DNA of 64,000 bases, from assembly GCF_014648395.1 (NCBI RefSeq), contig NZ_BMRA01000005.1, positions 91,586 to 155,585 on the forward strand, read 5' to 3'. Numbering within the stretch: the first letter of the stretch is position 1; each line of letters begins with the position of its first letter. This stretch comes from Micromonospora fulviviridis. GTDB lineage: Bacteria > Actinomycetota > Actinomycetes > Mycobacteriales > Micromonosporaceae. Positions 57,217 to 64,000 of the stretch are shown here, one piece after another. A program made the translations under genes and the position numbers. Below the pieces are notes generated by a model, which had not been told where the DNA came from, searched no databases, and saw only the letters and a list, made by a program, of their open reading frames with translations.

Positions 57217-57663
57217 ATGTCCCTGGACCCGTCCTTCGTCGGCCGGACCTATCCGCCGACCGCCCCCTACCAGGTGGGCCGAGAAAAGATCCGCGAGTTC
57301 GCCACCGCCATCGGGGCGACCGACCCGGCGCATCACGACCCGGCGGCCGCCCGGGCGCTCGGCCACCCCGACGTGGTGGCCCCGCCGACCTTCCCGGTGA
57401 TCGTGACCATGGCCGCCAGCCGGCAGATCATCGAGGACCCGGTACTGGGCGTCGACTACAGCCGGGTGGTGCACGGGGACCAGCGCTTCGCGTACACCCG
57501 GCCGGTGGTGGCCGGGGACGAGCTGGTCTGCGTGAACACCATCGAGGAGGTCACCAACCGGGGCGGGCACGGCTTCCTGACCACCCGCACCGACGTGTCC
57601 ACCGTCGCCGGCGAGCCGGTGGTCGCCGTCTGGTCCAAGATCGTCGTACGCGGGGAGGCCTGA
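57217..57663 (+). CDS. hadA: HadA-like MaoC-type hot-dog protein
   Basis: A 148-residue hot-dog fold protein of the UPF0336/HadA-HadC type (FVGRTYPPTAPYQVGREKIREFA). It lacks the hydratase Asp-His pair; in mycobacteria HadA acts as the substrate-recognising partner of HadB in (3R)-hydroxyacyl dehydration of type II fatty-acid synthesis. The stop is 4 bp before hadB. Mycobacteria continue with hadC, absent here. Likely a dehydratase subunit for fatty acids, inferred from synteny and family. Confidence 0.88.
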   Translation: MSLDPSFVGRTYPPTAPYQVGREKIREFATAIGATDPAHHDPAAARALGHPDVVAPPTFPVIVTMAASRQIIEDPVLGVDYSRVVHGDQRFAYTRPVVAGDELVCVNTIEEVTNRGGHGFLTTRTDVSTVAGEPVVAVWSKIVVRGEA

Positions 57664-57667
57664 GGAG

Positions 57668-58060
57668 ATGGAGCTGCCCACCCAGACGTTCCGGGTGACC
57701 CGTGCGGACCTGGTCCGCTACGCGGGCGCCTCGGGCGACTTCAACCCGATCCACTGGAGCGACCGGACCGCCACCAAGGTCGGCCTGCCCGGGGTGATCG
57801 CCCACGGCATGTTCACCATGGCCCTGGTCGGCCGGGCGGTCACCACCTGGGCCGGCGCGCCGGACGCGGTGGTCGACTTCAACGTCCGATTCACCCGCCC
57901 GGTGGTCGTGCCGGACACCGACGAGGGCACCGAGGTCGAGGTCTCCGCGGTGGTCAAGGAGGTCACCGATGACGGCCTGACCAGGCTCGACATCACCGCG
58001 ACCTGCCTGGGGGAGAAGGTGCTGTCGCAGGCTCGGGCGACCGTGCGGACGCCTCGCTGA
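57668..58060 (+). CDS. hadB: HadB-like (R)-hydroxyacyl dehydratase, catalytic subunit
   Basis: A 130-residue MaoC-type protein. SGDFNPIHWSDRTATKVGLP holds the catalytic Asp and His and is followed by the GVIAHGMF loop, the R-hydratase signature. It should form an active heterodimer with HadA. GAGGAGATG gives a purine-rich start at 57668. This pair lies between rpmG and tRNA-Trp as in M. tuberculosis. Confidence 0.92.
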   Translation: MELPTQTFRVTRADLVRYAGASGDFNPIHWSDRTATKVGLPGVIAHGMFTMALVGRAVTTWAGAPDAVVDFNVRFTRPVVVPDTDEGTEVEVSAVVKEVTDDGLTRLDITATCLGEKVLSQARATVRTPR

Positions 58061-58091
58061 GGATCCGTTCGACGCGCGAGGGGTGGACCGG

Positions 58092-58121
58092 TTGGGAAAG
58101 TCGCACGACTACCCGTACACT
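58092..58121 (+). promoter_or_regulatory. tRNA-Trp promoter
   Basis: TTGGGA (58092-58097), 18-bp spacer, TACACT (58116-58121), 66 bp before the tRNA. Confidence 0.75.
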
Positions 58122-58186
58122 GGTCCGCCGTGGGGCAAGTGACCCCTGCTCGGCACTGCGTGTCCGGGTGGGGTGAGTTGCCGCAC

Positions 58187-58259
<73 letters not shown>

Positions 58260-58474
58260 CGCCTCAGGCCTGACCGTTCCCGTGGGTCGCGCCGCCGCAC
58301 AGCGGCGCCCGGCCCGTGGTGGTGGCATCGGCGGGGTTGGTTCCGAGGCATTCGGGGCCCTCCCGGTCGAATCCGCCGGCCGCGGCCCGTCGCGGGACGG
58401 TTGGTCCGGCCGGCGTGACCACACGCCGCGCACGCCGTTCGGCGTGCGACCCGATATCCCGCACGGAGGGCGAA

Positions 58475-58867
58475 GTGGCCGAGAGCAAGCGGCGCGGCGA
58501 GGACGCCGGCGACGAGCGTCTGAACGACGACGCGACCGTCGACGGTGTGGCCGACGACGACGCCACCGACGCGGACGAGCCGGTCTCCCGGGGCGGCACC
58601 GCCACGCGCAAGCGGGCCCGCGCCGATTCCACCGAGGGGCGGAAGACCCGCAAGGACACCGAGCGGATCGGGCTGTTCGCCCGCATCGCGCGGTTCTTCC
58701 GCGAGGTCGTGGCCGAGCTGCGTAAGGTCATCTGGCCGACCCGCAAGGAGCTGCTGACCTACACGGCCGTGGTGGTCACCTTCGTCGCGGTGATGTTGGC
58801 GATCGTGGCCGGCCTGGACTACGGCTTCGCGAAGGCGGTGCTGTGGGTCTTCGGCAACCCGAGCTGA
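58475..58867 (+). CDS. secE: Preprotein translocase subunit SecE
   Basis: A 130-residue SecE: an acidic disordered extension of about 60 residues, then the conserved amphipathic helix RIARFFREVVAELRKVIWPTRKEL (residues about 70-93) and one membrane helix (TYTAVVVTFVAVMLAIVAGL). SecE clamps SecY in the export channel. GTG at 58475 with GGAGGG four bases ahead. It stands before nusG as almost everywhere in bacteria. Confidence 0.95.
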   Translation: MAESKRRGEDAGDERLNDDATVDGVADDDATDADEPVSRGGTATRKRARADSTEGRKTRKDTERIGLFARIARFFREVVAELRKVIWPTRKELLTYTAVVVTFVAVMLAIVAGLDYGFAKAVLWVFGNPS

Positions 58868-58902
58868 CCTGCGGACAGCGATAGTGACGGAAGTGAGCGA
58901 GC

Positions 58903-59625
58903 GTGCCTGAGTACGACGAGACCGCCGAGACCCCGGACGAGCAGTCCACGGTGGCGACGGCGGCCAACGATGAGTCGGTCGAGGCCGCCAGCGAGCCGGA
59001 GTTCCCGACCACCGAGCCCGCCCCGGACGAGGACTTCGACCCGGTCGCCGAGCTGCGCCAGAAGCTGCGCTACGCCCCGGGCGACTGGTACGTGGTGCAC
59101 TCGTACGCCGGCTACGAGAACAAGGTCAAGACCAACCTCGAGACCCGGATCACCTCCCTCGACATGGAGGACTTCATCTACCAGGTCGAGGTGCCGACCC
59201 GGGAAGAGGTCGAGGTCAAGAACGGCAAGCGGTCGCAGGTCCAGGCGAAGGTCTTCCCGGGCTACATCCTGGTCCGGATGGAGCTGACCGCCGAGTCCTA
59301 CTCCTGCGTCCGGAACACCCCGGGGGTCACCGGCTTCGTCGGCGCGACCGACCGGGCCGACCGGCCGGCGCCGCTGAGCCTCGACGAGGTGCTCAAGTGG
59401 CTGGCCCCGGCGGTCGAGACCGAGCAGAAGAAGGCGAAGCCCGAGGTCAAGGTCCTCGACTTCGAGGTCGGCGACTCGGTCACCGTCACCGACGGCGCCT
59501 TCGCCTCGCTGCCGGCGACGATCAGCGAGATCAACGCCGACCAGCAGAAGCTCAAGGTCCTGGTGTCGATCTTCGGCCGGGAGACCCCGGTCGAGCTCAA
59601 CTTCAACCAGGTCGCCAAGATCTGA
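58903..59625 (+). CDS. nusG: Transcription termination/antitermination factor NusG
   Basis: A 240-residue NusG with a 55-residue acidic N-terminal extension typical of actinobacteria, the NGN domain ([20 protein letters not shown] to [14 protein letters not shown]) and the C-terminal KOW domain ([20 protein letters not shown]). It binds RNA polymerase and links it to Rho or ribosomes. GTG start at 58903. A terminator follows. Confidence 0.96.
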   Translation: MPEYDETAETPDEQSTVATAANDESVEAASEPEFPTTEPAPDEDFDPVAELRQKLRYAPGDWYVVHSYAGYENKVKTNLETRITSLDMEDFIYQVEVPTREEVEVKNGKRSQVQAKVFPGYILVRMELTAESYSCVRNTPGVTGFVGATDRADRPAPLSLDEVLKWLAPAVETEQKKAKPEVKVLDFEVGDSVTVTDGAFASLPATISEINADQQKLKVLVSIFGRETPVELNFNQVAKI

Positions 59626-59633
59626 CGTACGTC

Positions 59634-59670
59634 CGCACCGGCGGTGGGCCTCCGGCCGGCCGCCGGTGCG
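59634..59670 (+). terminator. nusG terminator
   Basis: CGCACCGGCGG (59634-59644) pairs perfectly with CCGCCGGTGCG (59660-59670), followed by TCGTTTT. Confidence 0.85.
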
Positions 59671-59722
59671 TCGTTTTCGCGGCCCGCCGGACCTCGGCGG
59701 GGAGGGTGGCGGAAGGCTGCGC

Positions 59723-59728
59723 TACCCT
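59723..59728 (+). promoter_or_regulatory. rplK-rplA promoter -10 element
   Basis: TACCCT at 59723-59728 leaves a leader of about 75 nt before rplK; no good -35 is visible. The leader could host L1 autoregulation. Confidence 0.5.
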
Positions 59729-59810
59729 AGAACGTCGGCTGTCCGCACCGCGCTGACCGTGCGTGCCCGCGGGCCGCCGAAAATCCCAGTTCCAAGCCCC
59801 AGGAAGAGAC

Positions 59811-60242
59811 ATGCCTCCGAAGAAGAAGCTCGTCAAGACGTTCACGCTTCAGCTGCCGGCGGGCCAGGCCACCCCGGCGCCGCCGGTCGGCCCCGCGCTC
59901 GGCCAGCACGGCGTGAACATCATGGAGTTCTGCAAGTCCTACAACGCGCAGACCGAGTCGCAGCGGGGCGACATCGTCCCCGCCGAGATCAGCGTCTACG
60001 AGGACCGCACCTTCACCTTCGTGCTGAAGACCCCGCCCGCCGCCCGGCTGCTGATCAAGGCCGCCGGCGTGCAGAAGGGCTCGGGCGTCCCGCACAAGGA
60101 GAAGGTCGGCTCGGTGACCCGCGCCCAGCTGCGCGAGATCGCCGAGAAGAAGATGGCGGACCTGAACGCCAACGACATCGACCAGGCTGAGAAGATCATC
60201 GCCGGCACCGCCCGGTCGATGGGCCTGACCGTCGCCGACTGA
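59811..60242 (+). CDS. rplK: 50S ribosomal protein L11
   Basis: A 143-residue L11 ([20 protein letters not shown] start; [21 protein letters not shown]-terminal [10 protein letters not shown]). It forms the GTPase-associated centre with L10 and L12 and is the thiopeptide target region. AGGAAG precedes the ATG. Confidence 0.97.
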   Translation: MPPKKKLVKTFTLQLPAGQATPAPPVGPALGQHGVNIMEFCKSYNAQTESQRGDIVPAEISVYEDRTFTFVLKTPPAARLLIKAAGVQKGSGVPHKEKVGSVTRAQLREIAEKKMADLNANDIDQAEKIIAGTARSMGLTVAD

Positions 60243-60325
60243 CCTCGTAGCACCGCTCCACCCGATCCGTTCGTGGGAGGGCCGCGCCGTCGCGGGCCCG
60301 CCATAGACCACAGGAGTTACCAGAA

Positions 60326-61042
60326 ATGCAGCGCAGCAAGAGCTACCGCAAGGCCGCCGAGGTCATCGACCGGTCGAAGCTCTACACTCCCGCCGAGGCC
60401 GTCAAGCTGGCCAAGGAGACCACCAACGTCAAGTTCGACGCCACGGTCGAGGTCGCCATGCGCCTCGGCGTCGACCCCCGCAAGGCGGACCAGATGGTCC
60501 GCGGCACGGTCAACCTGCCGCACGGCACCGGTAAGACCGCCCGCGTGATCGTCTTCGCCGCCGGCGCGAAGGCCGAGGAGGCCGCCGCCGCGGGTGCGGA
60601 CGAGGTGGGCACCGACGAGCTGGTCGCCCGTATCCAGGGCGGTTGGCTGGACTTCGACGCGGCGATCGCCACCCCGGACCAGATGGCCAAGATCGGCCGG
60701 ATCGCGCGGATCCTGGGCCCGCGCGGCCTCATGCCGAACCCGAAGACCGGCACGGTGACCATGGACGTCACCAAGGCCGTCGCGGACATCAAGGGCGGTA
60801 AGATCACCTTCCGGGTGGACAAGCACTCCAACCTCCACCTGATCATCGGCAAGGCCTCGTTCTCCGAGACCCAGCTGATCGACAACTACGCGGCGGTGCT
60901 GGACGAGGTCCTGCGCTCGAAGCCGTCCGCGGCCAAGGGCAAGTACCTGAAGAAGGTCACCCTCACCACCACCATGGGCCCGGGCGTCCCGGTCGACCCG
61001 AACGCGGTGAAGAACCTGAGCGAGGCCTCGACCGAGGCCTGA
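60326..61042 (+). CDS. rplA: 50S ribosomal protein L1
   Basis: A 238-residue L1 with [20 protein letters not shown], the universal [20 protein letters not shown] and the C-terminal [13 protein letters not shown]. It forms the L1 stalk and usually represses its own operon. AGGAG lies about ten bases before the ATG. A very strong terminator follows, so the L11 operon ends here and rplJ-rplL are separate. Confidence 0.97.
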   Translation: MQRSKSYRKAAEVIDRSKLYTPAEAVKLAKETTNVKFDATVEVAMRLGVDPRKADQMVRGTVNLPHGTGKTARVIVFAAGAKAEEAAAAGADEVGTDELVARIQGGWLDFDAAIATPDQMAKIGRIARILGPRGLMPNPKTGTVTMDVTKAVADIKGGKITFRVDKHSNLHLIIGKASFSETQLIDNYAAVLDEVLRSKPSAAKGKYLKKVTLTTTMGPGVPVDPNAVKNLSEASTEA

Positions 61043-61055
61043 GCACGACTGCCCT

Positions 61056-61093
61056 GACGGGGCCCCGCCACCACCCGGTGGCGGGGCCCCGTC
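61056..61093 (+). terminator. rplA terminator
   Basis: A perfect 17-bp stem (61056-61072 with 61077-61093) closing an ACCC loop, 13 bases after the stop. Confidence 0.93.
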
Positions 61094-61109
61094 CGTCTGT
61101 CCGGTGTGG

Positions 61110-61121
61110 CAGGCTCGGCGC
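61110..61121 (+). promoter_or_regulatory. Leaderless -10 element of the ABC ATPase gene
   Basis: CAGGCT at 61110-61115 lies 6 nt before the ATG at 61122, just after the rplA terminator. Confidence 0.5.
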
Positions 61122-62027
61122 ATGCGGCTGGAAGGCGTCTGGCTGCGGTACCAGCGGCGCGGCCCGTGGGTGCTGCGGGAGACCGACGTGGCGATCGGCC
61201 CGGGCGAGGTGGCGGTGGTGCTCGGGCGCAACGGGGTGGGCAAGTCCACCCTGCTCCAGCTCGCCGCCGGCGTGCTCCGGCCGACGCGGGGCCGGGTGGT
61301 CGACCGGCCGGCGGCCGTCGGCTGGGTGCCGGAGCGCTTCCCCGCCGACCAGCCCTTCACCGTGGGCGCCTACCTCGCTGCGATGGCCCGGGTGGCCGGC
61401 CTGCCCGGCCCCGAGGCCGACCGGGCGGTGCGGCGCTGGGTCGACCGGCTCGGCCTGATGCGCTTCCACGGGGTGCGGCTGCCCGAGCTGTCCAAGGGCA
61501 CCGCGCAGAAGGTCGGCCTGGCCCAGGCGCTGCTCCGCCCGCCCGGCCTGCTCGTCCTCGACGAACCCTGGGAGGGGCTGGACGCCGCCGCCCGCGACCT
61601 GGTGCCCGAGGTGGTCGACGAGGTGCTGGCCGAGGGCGGCACGGTGCTGGTCAGCGATCACCGCGGCGAGACGGTCCGGCTGCCCGGCGCCCGGCACTGG
61701 TCGGTCGCCGACGGCACGGTCACCGAGGCGGCGCCGTCCGGGGCCGCGGCCACCGTCGTGGTCGAGCTGTCGGTCCCGGCCGCCGGGGTCGCCGCCGCCG
61801 TCGCCCGGTTGCGCGCCGACGGCCACCACGTCCTCCGGGTACGCGACCACGCCGTCCCGCCCCCCGCCACGCGACCCGTGTCCGACTCCCGGCTCGCCGT
61901 CCCCGCGGGCCCGGTCTCCGGTGCCGGGCAGCCCGGCGAACGCGGCCGGCCCGATCCCGGTCCCGGCGAGGCCCCGCTGTCCGGCGCAGCCGGCGGGTCC
62001 GGTTCCGCCCCGGAGGTGGCCCGGTGA
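61122..62027 (+). CDS. ABC transporter ATP-binding protein
   Basis: A 301-residue ABC ATPase with Walker A LGRNGVGKST, signature LSKGTAQKV, Walker B LLVLDEPWEGLD and the switch His in VLVSDHRGET. It is of the export or CcmA-like type. The last 90 residues form a Gly/Pro/Arg-rich extension with no recognised fold. The stop overlaps the permease GTG. Located between rplA and rplJ, an unusual place; the substrate is unknown. Confidence 0.88.
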   Translation: MRLEGVWLRYQRRGPWVLRETDVAIGPGEVAVVLGRNGVGKSTLLQLAAGVLRPTRGRVVDRPAAVGWVPERFPADQPFTVGAYLAAMARVAGLPGPEADRAVRRWVDRLGLMRFHGVRLPELSKGTAQKVGLAQALLRPPGLLVLDEPWEGLDAAARDLVPEVVDEVLAEGGTVLVSDHRGETVRLPGARHWSVADGTVTEAAPSGAAATVVVELSVPAAGVAAAVARLRADGHHVLRVRDHAVPPPATRPVSDSRLAVPAGPVSGAGQPGERGRPDPGPGEAPLSGAAGGSGSAPEVAR

Positions 62028-62713
62028 TCGCCCTCGTTCGGCTGCGGCTGGCCGGCTTCCTGCGTACCGGAAGGGCGCTGGCCCCCGTGCTGGCCGGCCT
62101 GCTGGCCCTCGGCGTCCTCTACGGCGGCGGCCGGGCCCAGCCTGCCGAGGCCTACGGCGTCTCGGCGGTCGTGCTCTTCCCGGTGCTGGCCTGGCAGACC
62201 AAGATCCTGCTCGACGTCGAGCCGGACGTGCAGCGCCGGCTGGCCCGGGTGGTCCTCGGCCCGGCCCGGGAGCGGGCCGCCGGCCTGCTCGCGGCGGCCG
62301 TGGCCGGCCTCGGCACGGTGGCCGTCGCGCTGGTCTTCCCGTGGCTGGTCGGCGGGGTGACCGGCCCGACCGGGCCGGGGGACCGGCCGCTGGCCGAGGG
62401 GTTGGCGCTCGGCCTCTGGGCCCACCTGCTGGCCCTGCCGGCGGCGGTGGCGCTGGGCGCCCTGGCCTGCCGGGCGATCACCCGCAGCGCCGGCTACGGC
62501 GTCGCCGTGCTCACCCTCGGCGGGGTGGGCGCGCTGGTCCTCGGCCTCTCCGGCTCGGTGGCGCCCTGGCTGGCGCCGCCGGTGCTGCCCACCGCCCGGG
62601 CGCTGGCCGGCCCGCTCGCGGCTCCCACCGGCCTGCTGCTGACCGCCTGGGCGCTGGCCTGGGCGGCCGTGGTGCTGGCCGGCTACGCCTGGGGCCGCCG
62701 GAGCCGTGCCTGA
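62024..62713 (+). CDS. ABC transporter permease
   Basis: A 229-residue membrane protein with six hydrophobic helices (first LAPVLAGLLALGVLYGG, last LLLTAWALAWAAVVLAGYAW). No strong family motif; it is assigned by overlap with the ATPase (GTGA at 62024-62027) and topology. Probably half of a small exporter or resistance-type transporter. Confidence 0.8.
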   Translation: MIALVRLRLAGFLRTGRALAPVLAGLLALGVLYGGGRAQPAEAYGVSAVVLFPVLAWQTKILLDVEPDVQRRLARVVLGPARERAAGLLAAAVAGLGTVAVALVFPWLVGGVTGPTGPGDRPLAEGLALGLWAHLLALPAAVALGALACRAITRSAGYGVAVLTLGGVGALVLGLSGSVAPWLAPPVLPTARALAGPLAAPTGLLLTAWALAWAAVVLAGYAWGRRSRA

Positions 62714-63026
62714 GTGACCGGGAGCACTCCGGGGGCGATTTGGAGGTAACGGGACACGTCGCGTAACCTTGGCGCGTAGTTCCACCCAGAGACCGCTGGT
62801 CACCGTGCCCTGGCACGGTCGAAGGTCCCGCGATGACGGGCGACCCGCGCAGGGCGGCAAGCGAAACTCGGTGCTGTACGTGGTCCGCCGACCGCGCCCA
62901 CGGTGCCGGCCCTCGCCCCGTGCGCCCTGCGCCGGGGCTTTTCTCGTTGTCGTGATGCCTCCGCCGCCGTCGCGAGCGTCCGCTCGTCGCCGGCGTACCA
63001 GCTCCGAGCAACGAGAGAGGAGGGAC
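62714..63026 (+). promoter_or_regulatory. rplJ-rplL promoter and L10 leader
   Basis: TTGGAG (62740-62745), 18-bp spacer and TAACCT (62764-62769) make a good promoter, giving a leader of about 250 nt before rplJ. The leader is richly structured; a stem GCCCCG/CGGGGC (62915-62920 with 62933-62938) is followed by TTTTC and may attenuate. This is the place of the autoregulatory L10(L12)4-binding leader in other bacteria. Confidence 0.75.
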
Positions 63027-63572
63027 ATGGCGGACAAGCCGATCCGGGCCGACAAGGCCACGGCCGTCGCCGAGCTGACCGAGAGCTTCCGCAACGCGGG
63101 GGCGACCGTGCTGACCGAGTACCGCGGGCTCACGGTTTCGCAGCTCACTCAGCTGCGGCGCTCGCTCGGCAAGGAGACCAGCTACACGGTCGCGAAGAAC
63201 ACGCTGGCCAAGCGTGCCGCGACCGATGCGGGCATCTCCGGCCTCGACGAGCTGTTCACCGGTCCTACCGCGCTGACTTTCGTTTCGGGCGACGTCGTCG
63301 AGGCGGCGAAGGGGCTTCGCGACTTCGCGAAGGCCAACCCGAAGCTCGTCATCAAGGGCGGTGTCTTCGAGGGCAAGGCCATTTCCGCGGCCGAGGTCAC
63401 GAAGCTCGCCGACCTGGAGTCCCGCGAGGTGCTGCTGGCGAAGCTGGCCGGCGCCATGAAGGGCAACCTGAGCAAGGCCGCGGCCCTGTTCCAGGCTCCG
63501 CTCGCCAAGACCGCGCGTCTGGCGGCCGCTCTGCAGGACAAGCGCGAGAAGGAGGGCGCCGAGGCGGCCTGA
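63027..63572 (+). CDS. rplJ: 50S ribosomal protein L10
   Basis: A 181-residue L10 ([48 protein letters not shown]). The C-terminal helix carries the L12 dimers. AGAGAGGAGGGAC is a strong ribosome-binding site. The family length is about 165-180. Confidence 0.97.
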   Translation: MADKPIRADKATAVAELTESFRNAGATVLTEYRGLTVSQLTQLRRSLGKETSYTVAKNTLAKRAATDAGISGLDELFTGPTALTFVSGDVVEAAKGLRDFAKANPKLVIKGGVFEGKAISAAEVTKLADLESREVLLAKLAGAMKGNLSKAAALFQAPLAKTARLAAALQDKREKEGAEAA

Positions 63573-63626
63573 GGCCACCCGGCGCACCCACGTTCTTAGT
63601 TTTCACTTTCAGAAAGGACGCCAGAC

Positions 63627-64000
63627 ATGGCGAAGCTCAGCACCGACGAGCTGCTCGACGCGTTCAAGGAGATGACGCTGATCGAGCTCTCCGAGTTCGT
63701 GAAGCAGTTCGAGGAGACCTTCGAGGTCACCGCGGCGGCTCCGGTCGCCGTTGCCGCCGCCGGCGGCCCCGCCGGCCCGGCCGCCGAGGCCGAGCCGGAG
63801 AAGGACGAGTTCGACGTCATCCTCGACGCCGACGGTGGCAAGAAGATCCAGGTCATCAAGGTCGTGCGTGAGCTGACCGGCCTGGGCCTCAAGGAGGCCA
63901 AGGACCTGGTCGAGGCTGCTCCGAAGGCCGTCCTGGAGAAGGCCAACAAGGAGACCGCCGAGAAGGCCAAGGCCAAGCTCGAGGGCGAGGGCGCCAAGGT
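63627..64000 (+). CDS. rplL: 50S ribosomal protein L7/L12 (3' end missing)
   Basis: The first 124 codons of L12: N-terminal dimer domain ([20 protein letters not shown]), an Ala/Gly/Pro hinge and the C-terminal domain ([40 protein letters not shown]). Only the last few residues lie beyond the window. AAAGGA about ten bases before the ATG at 63627. Confidence 0.97.
   Translation, partial: MAKLSTDELLDAFKEMTLIELSEFVKQFEETFEVTAAAPVAVAAAGGPAGPAAEAEPEKDEFDVILDADGGKKIQVIKVVRELTGLGLKEAKDLVEAAPKAVLEKANKETAEKAKAKLEGEGAK

Overview
The window is chromosomal DNA from a very GC-rich actinomycete, most likely Micromonosporaceae (Micromonospora or Salinispora type). The pointers are the uniformly high third-position GC, many GTG starts, leaderless promoters of the form (T/C)A-N3-T followed 6-8 nt later by ATG or GTG, a SARP regulator, DUF3107, DUF3152 and MoeZ genes, and the gene order rpmG-hadA-hadB-tRNA-Trp-secE-nusG-rplK-rplA that actinobacteria share. 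The family assignment is inference from gene content and style; no 16S gene is present.

Layout. 1-3140: the end of a branched-chain amino-acid-type ABC transporter operon (livG partial, livF, livH, livM). 3141-11558: an SDR oxidoreductase behind a striking perfect hairpin, a lipoprotein, a membrane-linked SARP protein, a RecQ helicase with a phosphoribosyltransferase-like tail, a copper-type HMA protein coupled to a His-rich membrane protein, an XRE regulator and a small membrane protein. 11555-30542: a housekeeping block that, from memory, matches the M. tuberculosis Rv3211-Rv3204 neighbourhood: a methyltransferase, a DEAD-box RNA helicase, a ferritin-like protein, DUF3107, a TetR regulator, a 1012-residue disordered protein, an alpha/beta hydrolase, two DUF3152 metalloprotease-like proteins, moeZ, an alpha-toroid protein, proB-proA, an alkyltransferase-like protein, an MFS symporter and a PLP decarboxylase. 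30591-34503: two secreted paralogues, an anti-sigma-like membrane protein and an ECF sigma factor, all on the minus strand. 34640-47663: an unusual NADH dehydrogenase cluster with nuoB, C, H, I, J, K, L, M and N but no nuoA, D, E, F or G. It is split by a DUF2252 protein, an alcohol/glucose dehydrogenase, a glutathionyl-hydroquinone-reductase homologue and a SnoaL-like protein. 47812-51329: htpX, an MFS gene, a 31-residue membrane ORF, a monooxygenase-fold protein, a YajQ homologue and tRNA-Tyr. 51330-56526: a less GC-rich stretch with DUF2750, an epoxide hydrolase, a 43-residue secreted-peptide candidate and a GAF-GGDEF-EAL membrane protein. 56624-64000: tRNA-Thr, tRNA-Met, rpmG, hadA, hadB, tRNA-Trp, secE, nusG, rplK, rplA, an ABC transporter pair, and rplJ-rplL (rplL runs off the end).

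How the parts may work together. The nuo cluster keeps all three antiporter-like proton-channel subunits, the membrane quinone subunit NuoH, two ferredoxin-type clusters in NuoI and the N2-cluster subunit NuoB, but has no NADH-oxidising module and no NuoD. If functional it needs partners encoded elsewhere or an alternative electron donor. The sigma factor, its membrane partner and the two secreted proteins look like one envelope-sensing module, because the outer domain of the membrane protein resembles the N-terminal domain of the secreted pair. The right end is standard translation and transcription machinery.

The strongest leads for something undescribed are the truncated nuo locus, the sigma/anti-sigma/secreted-paralogue module, a 50-52 bp element repeated at two operon junctions, the 23-bp perfect inverted repeat at 3165-3228, and the small peptide gene in front of the cyclic-di-GMP protein.
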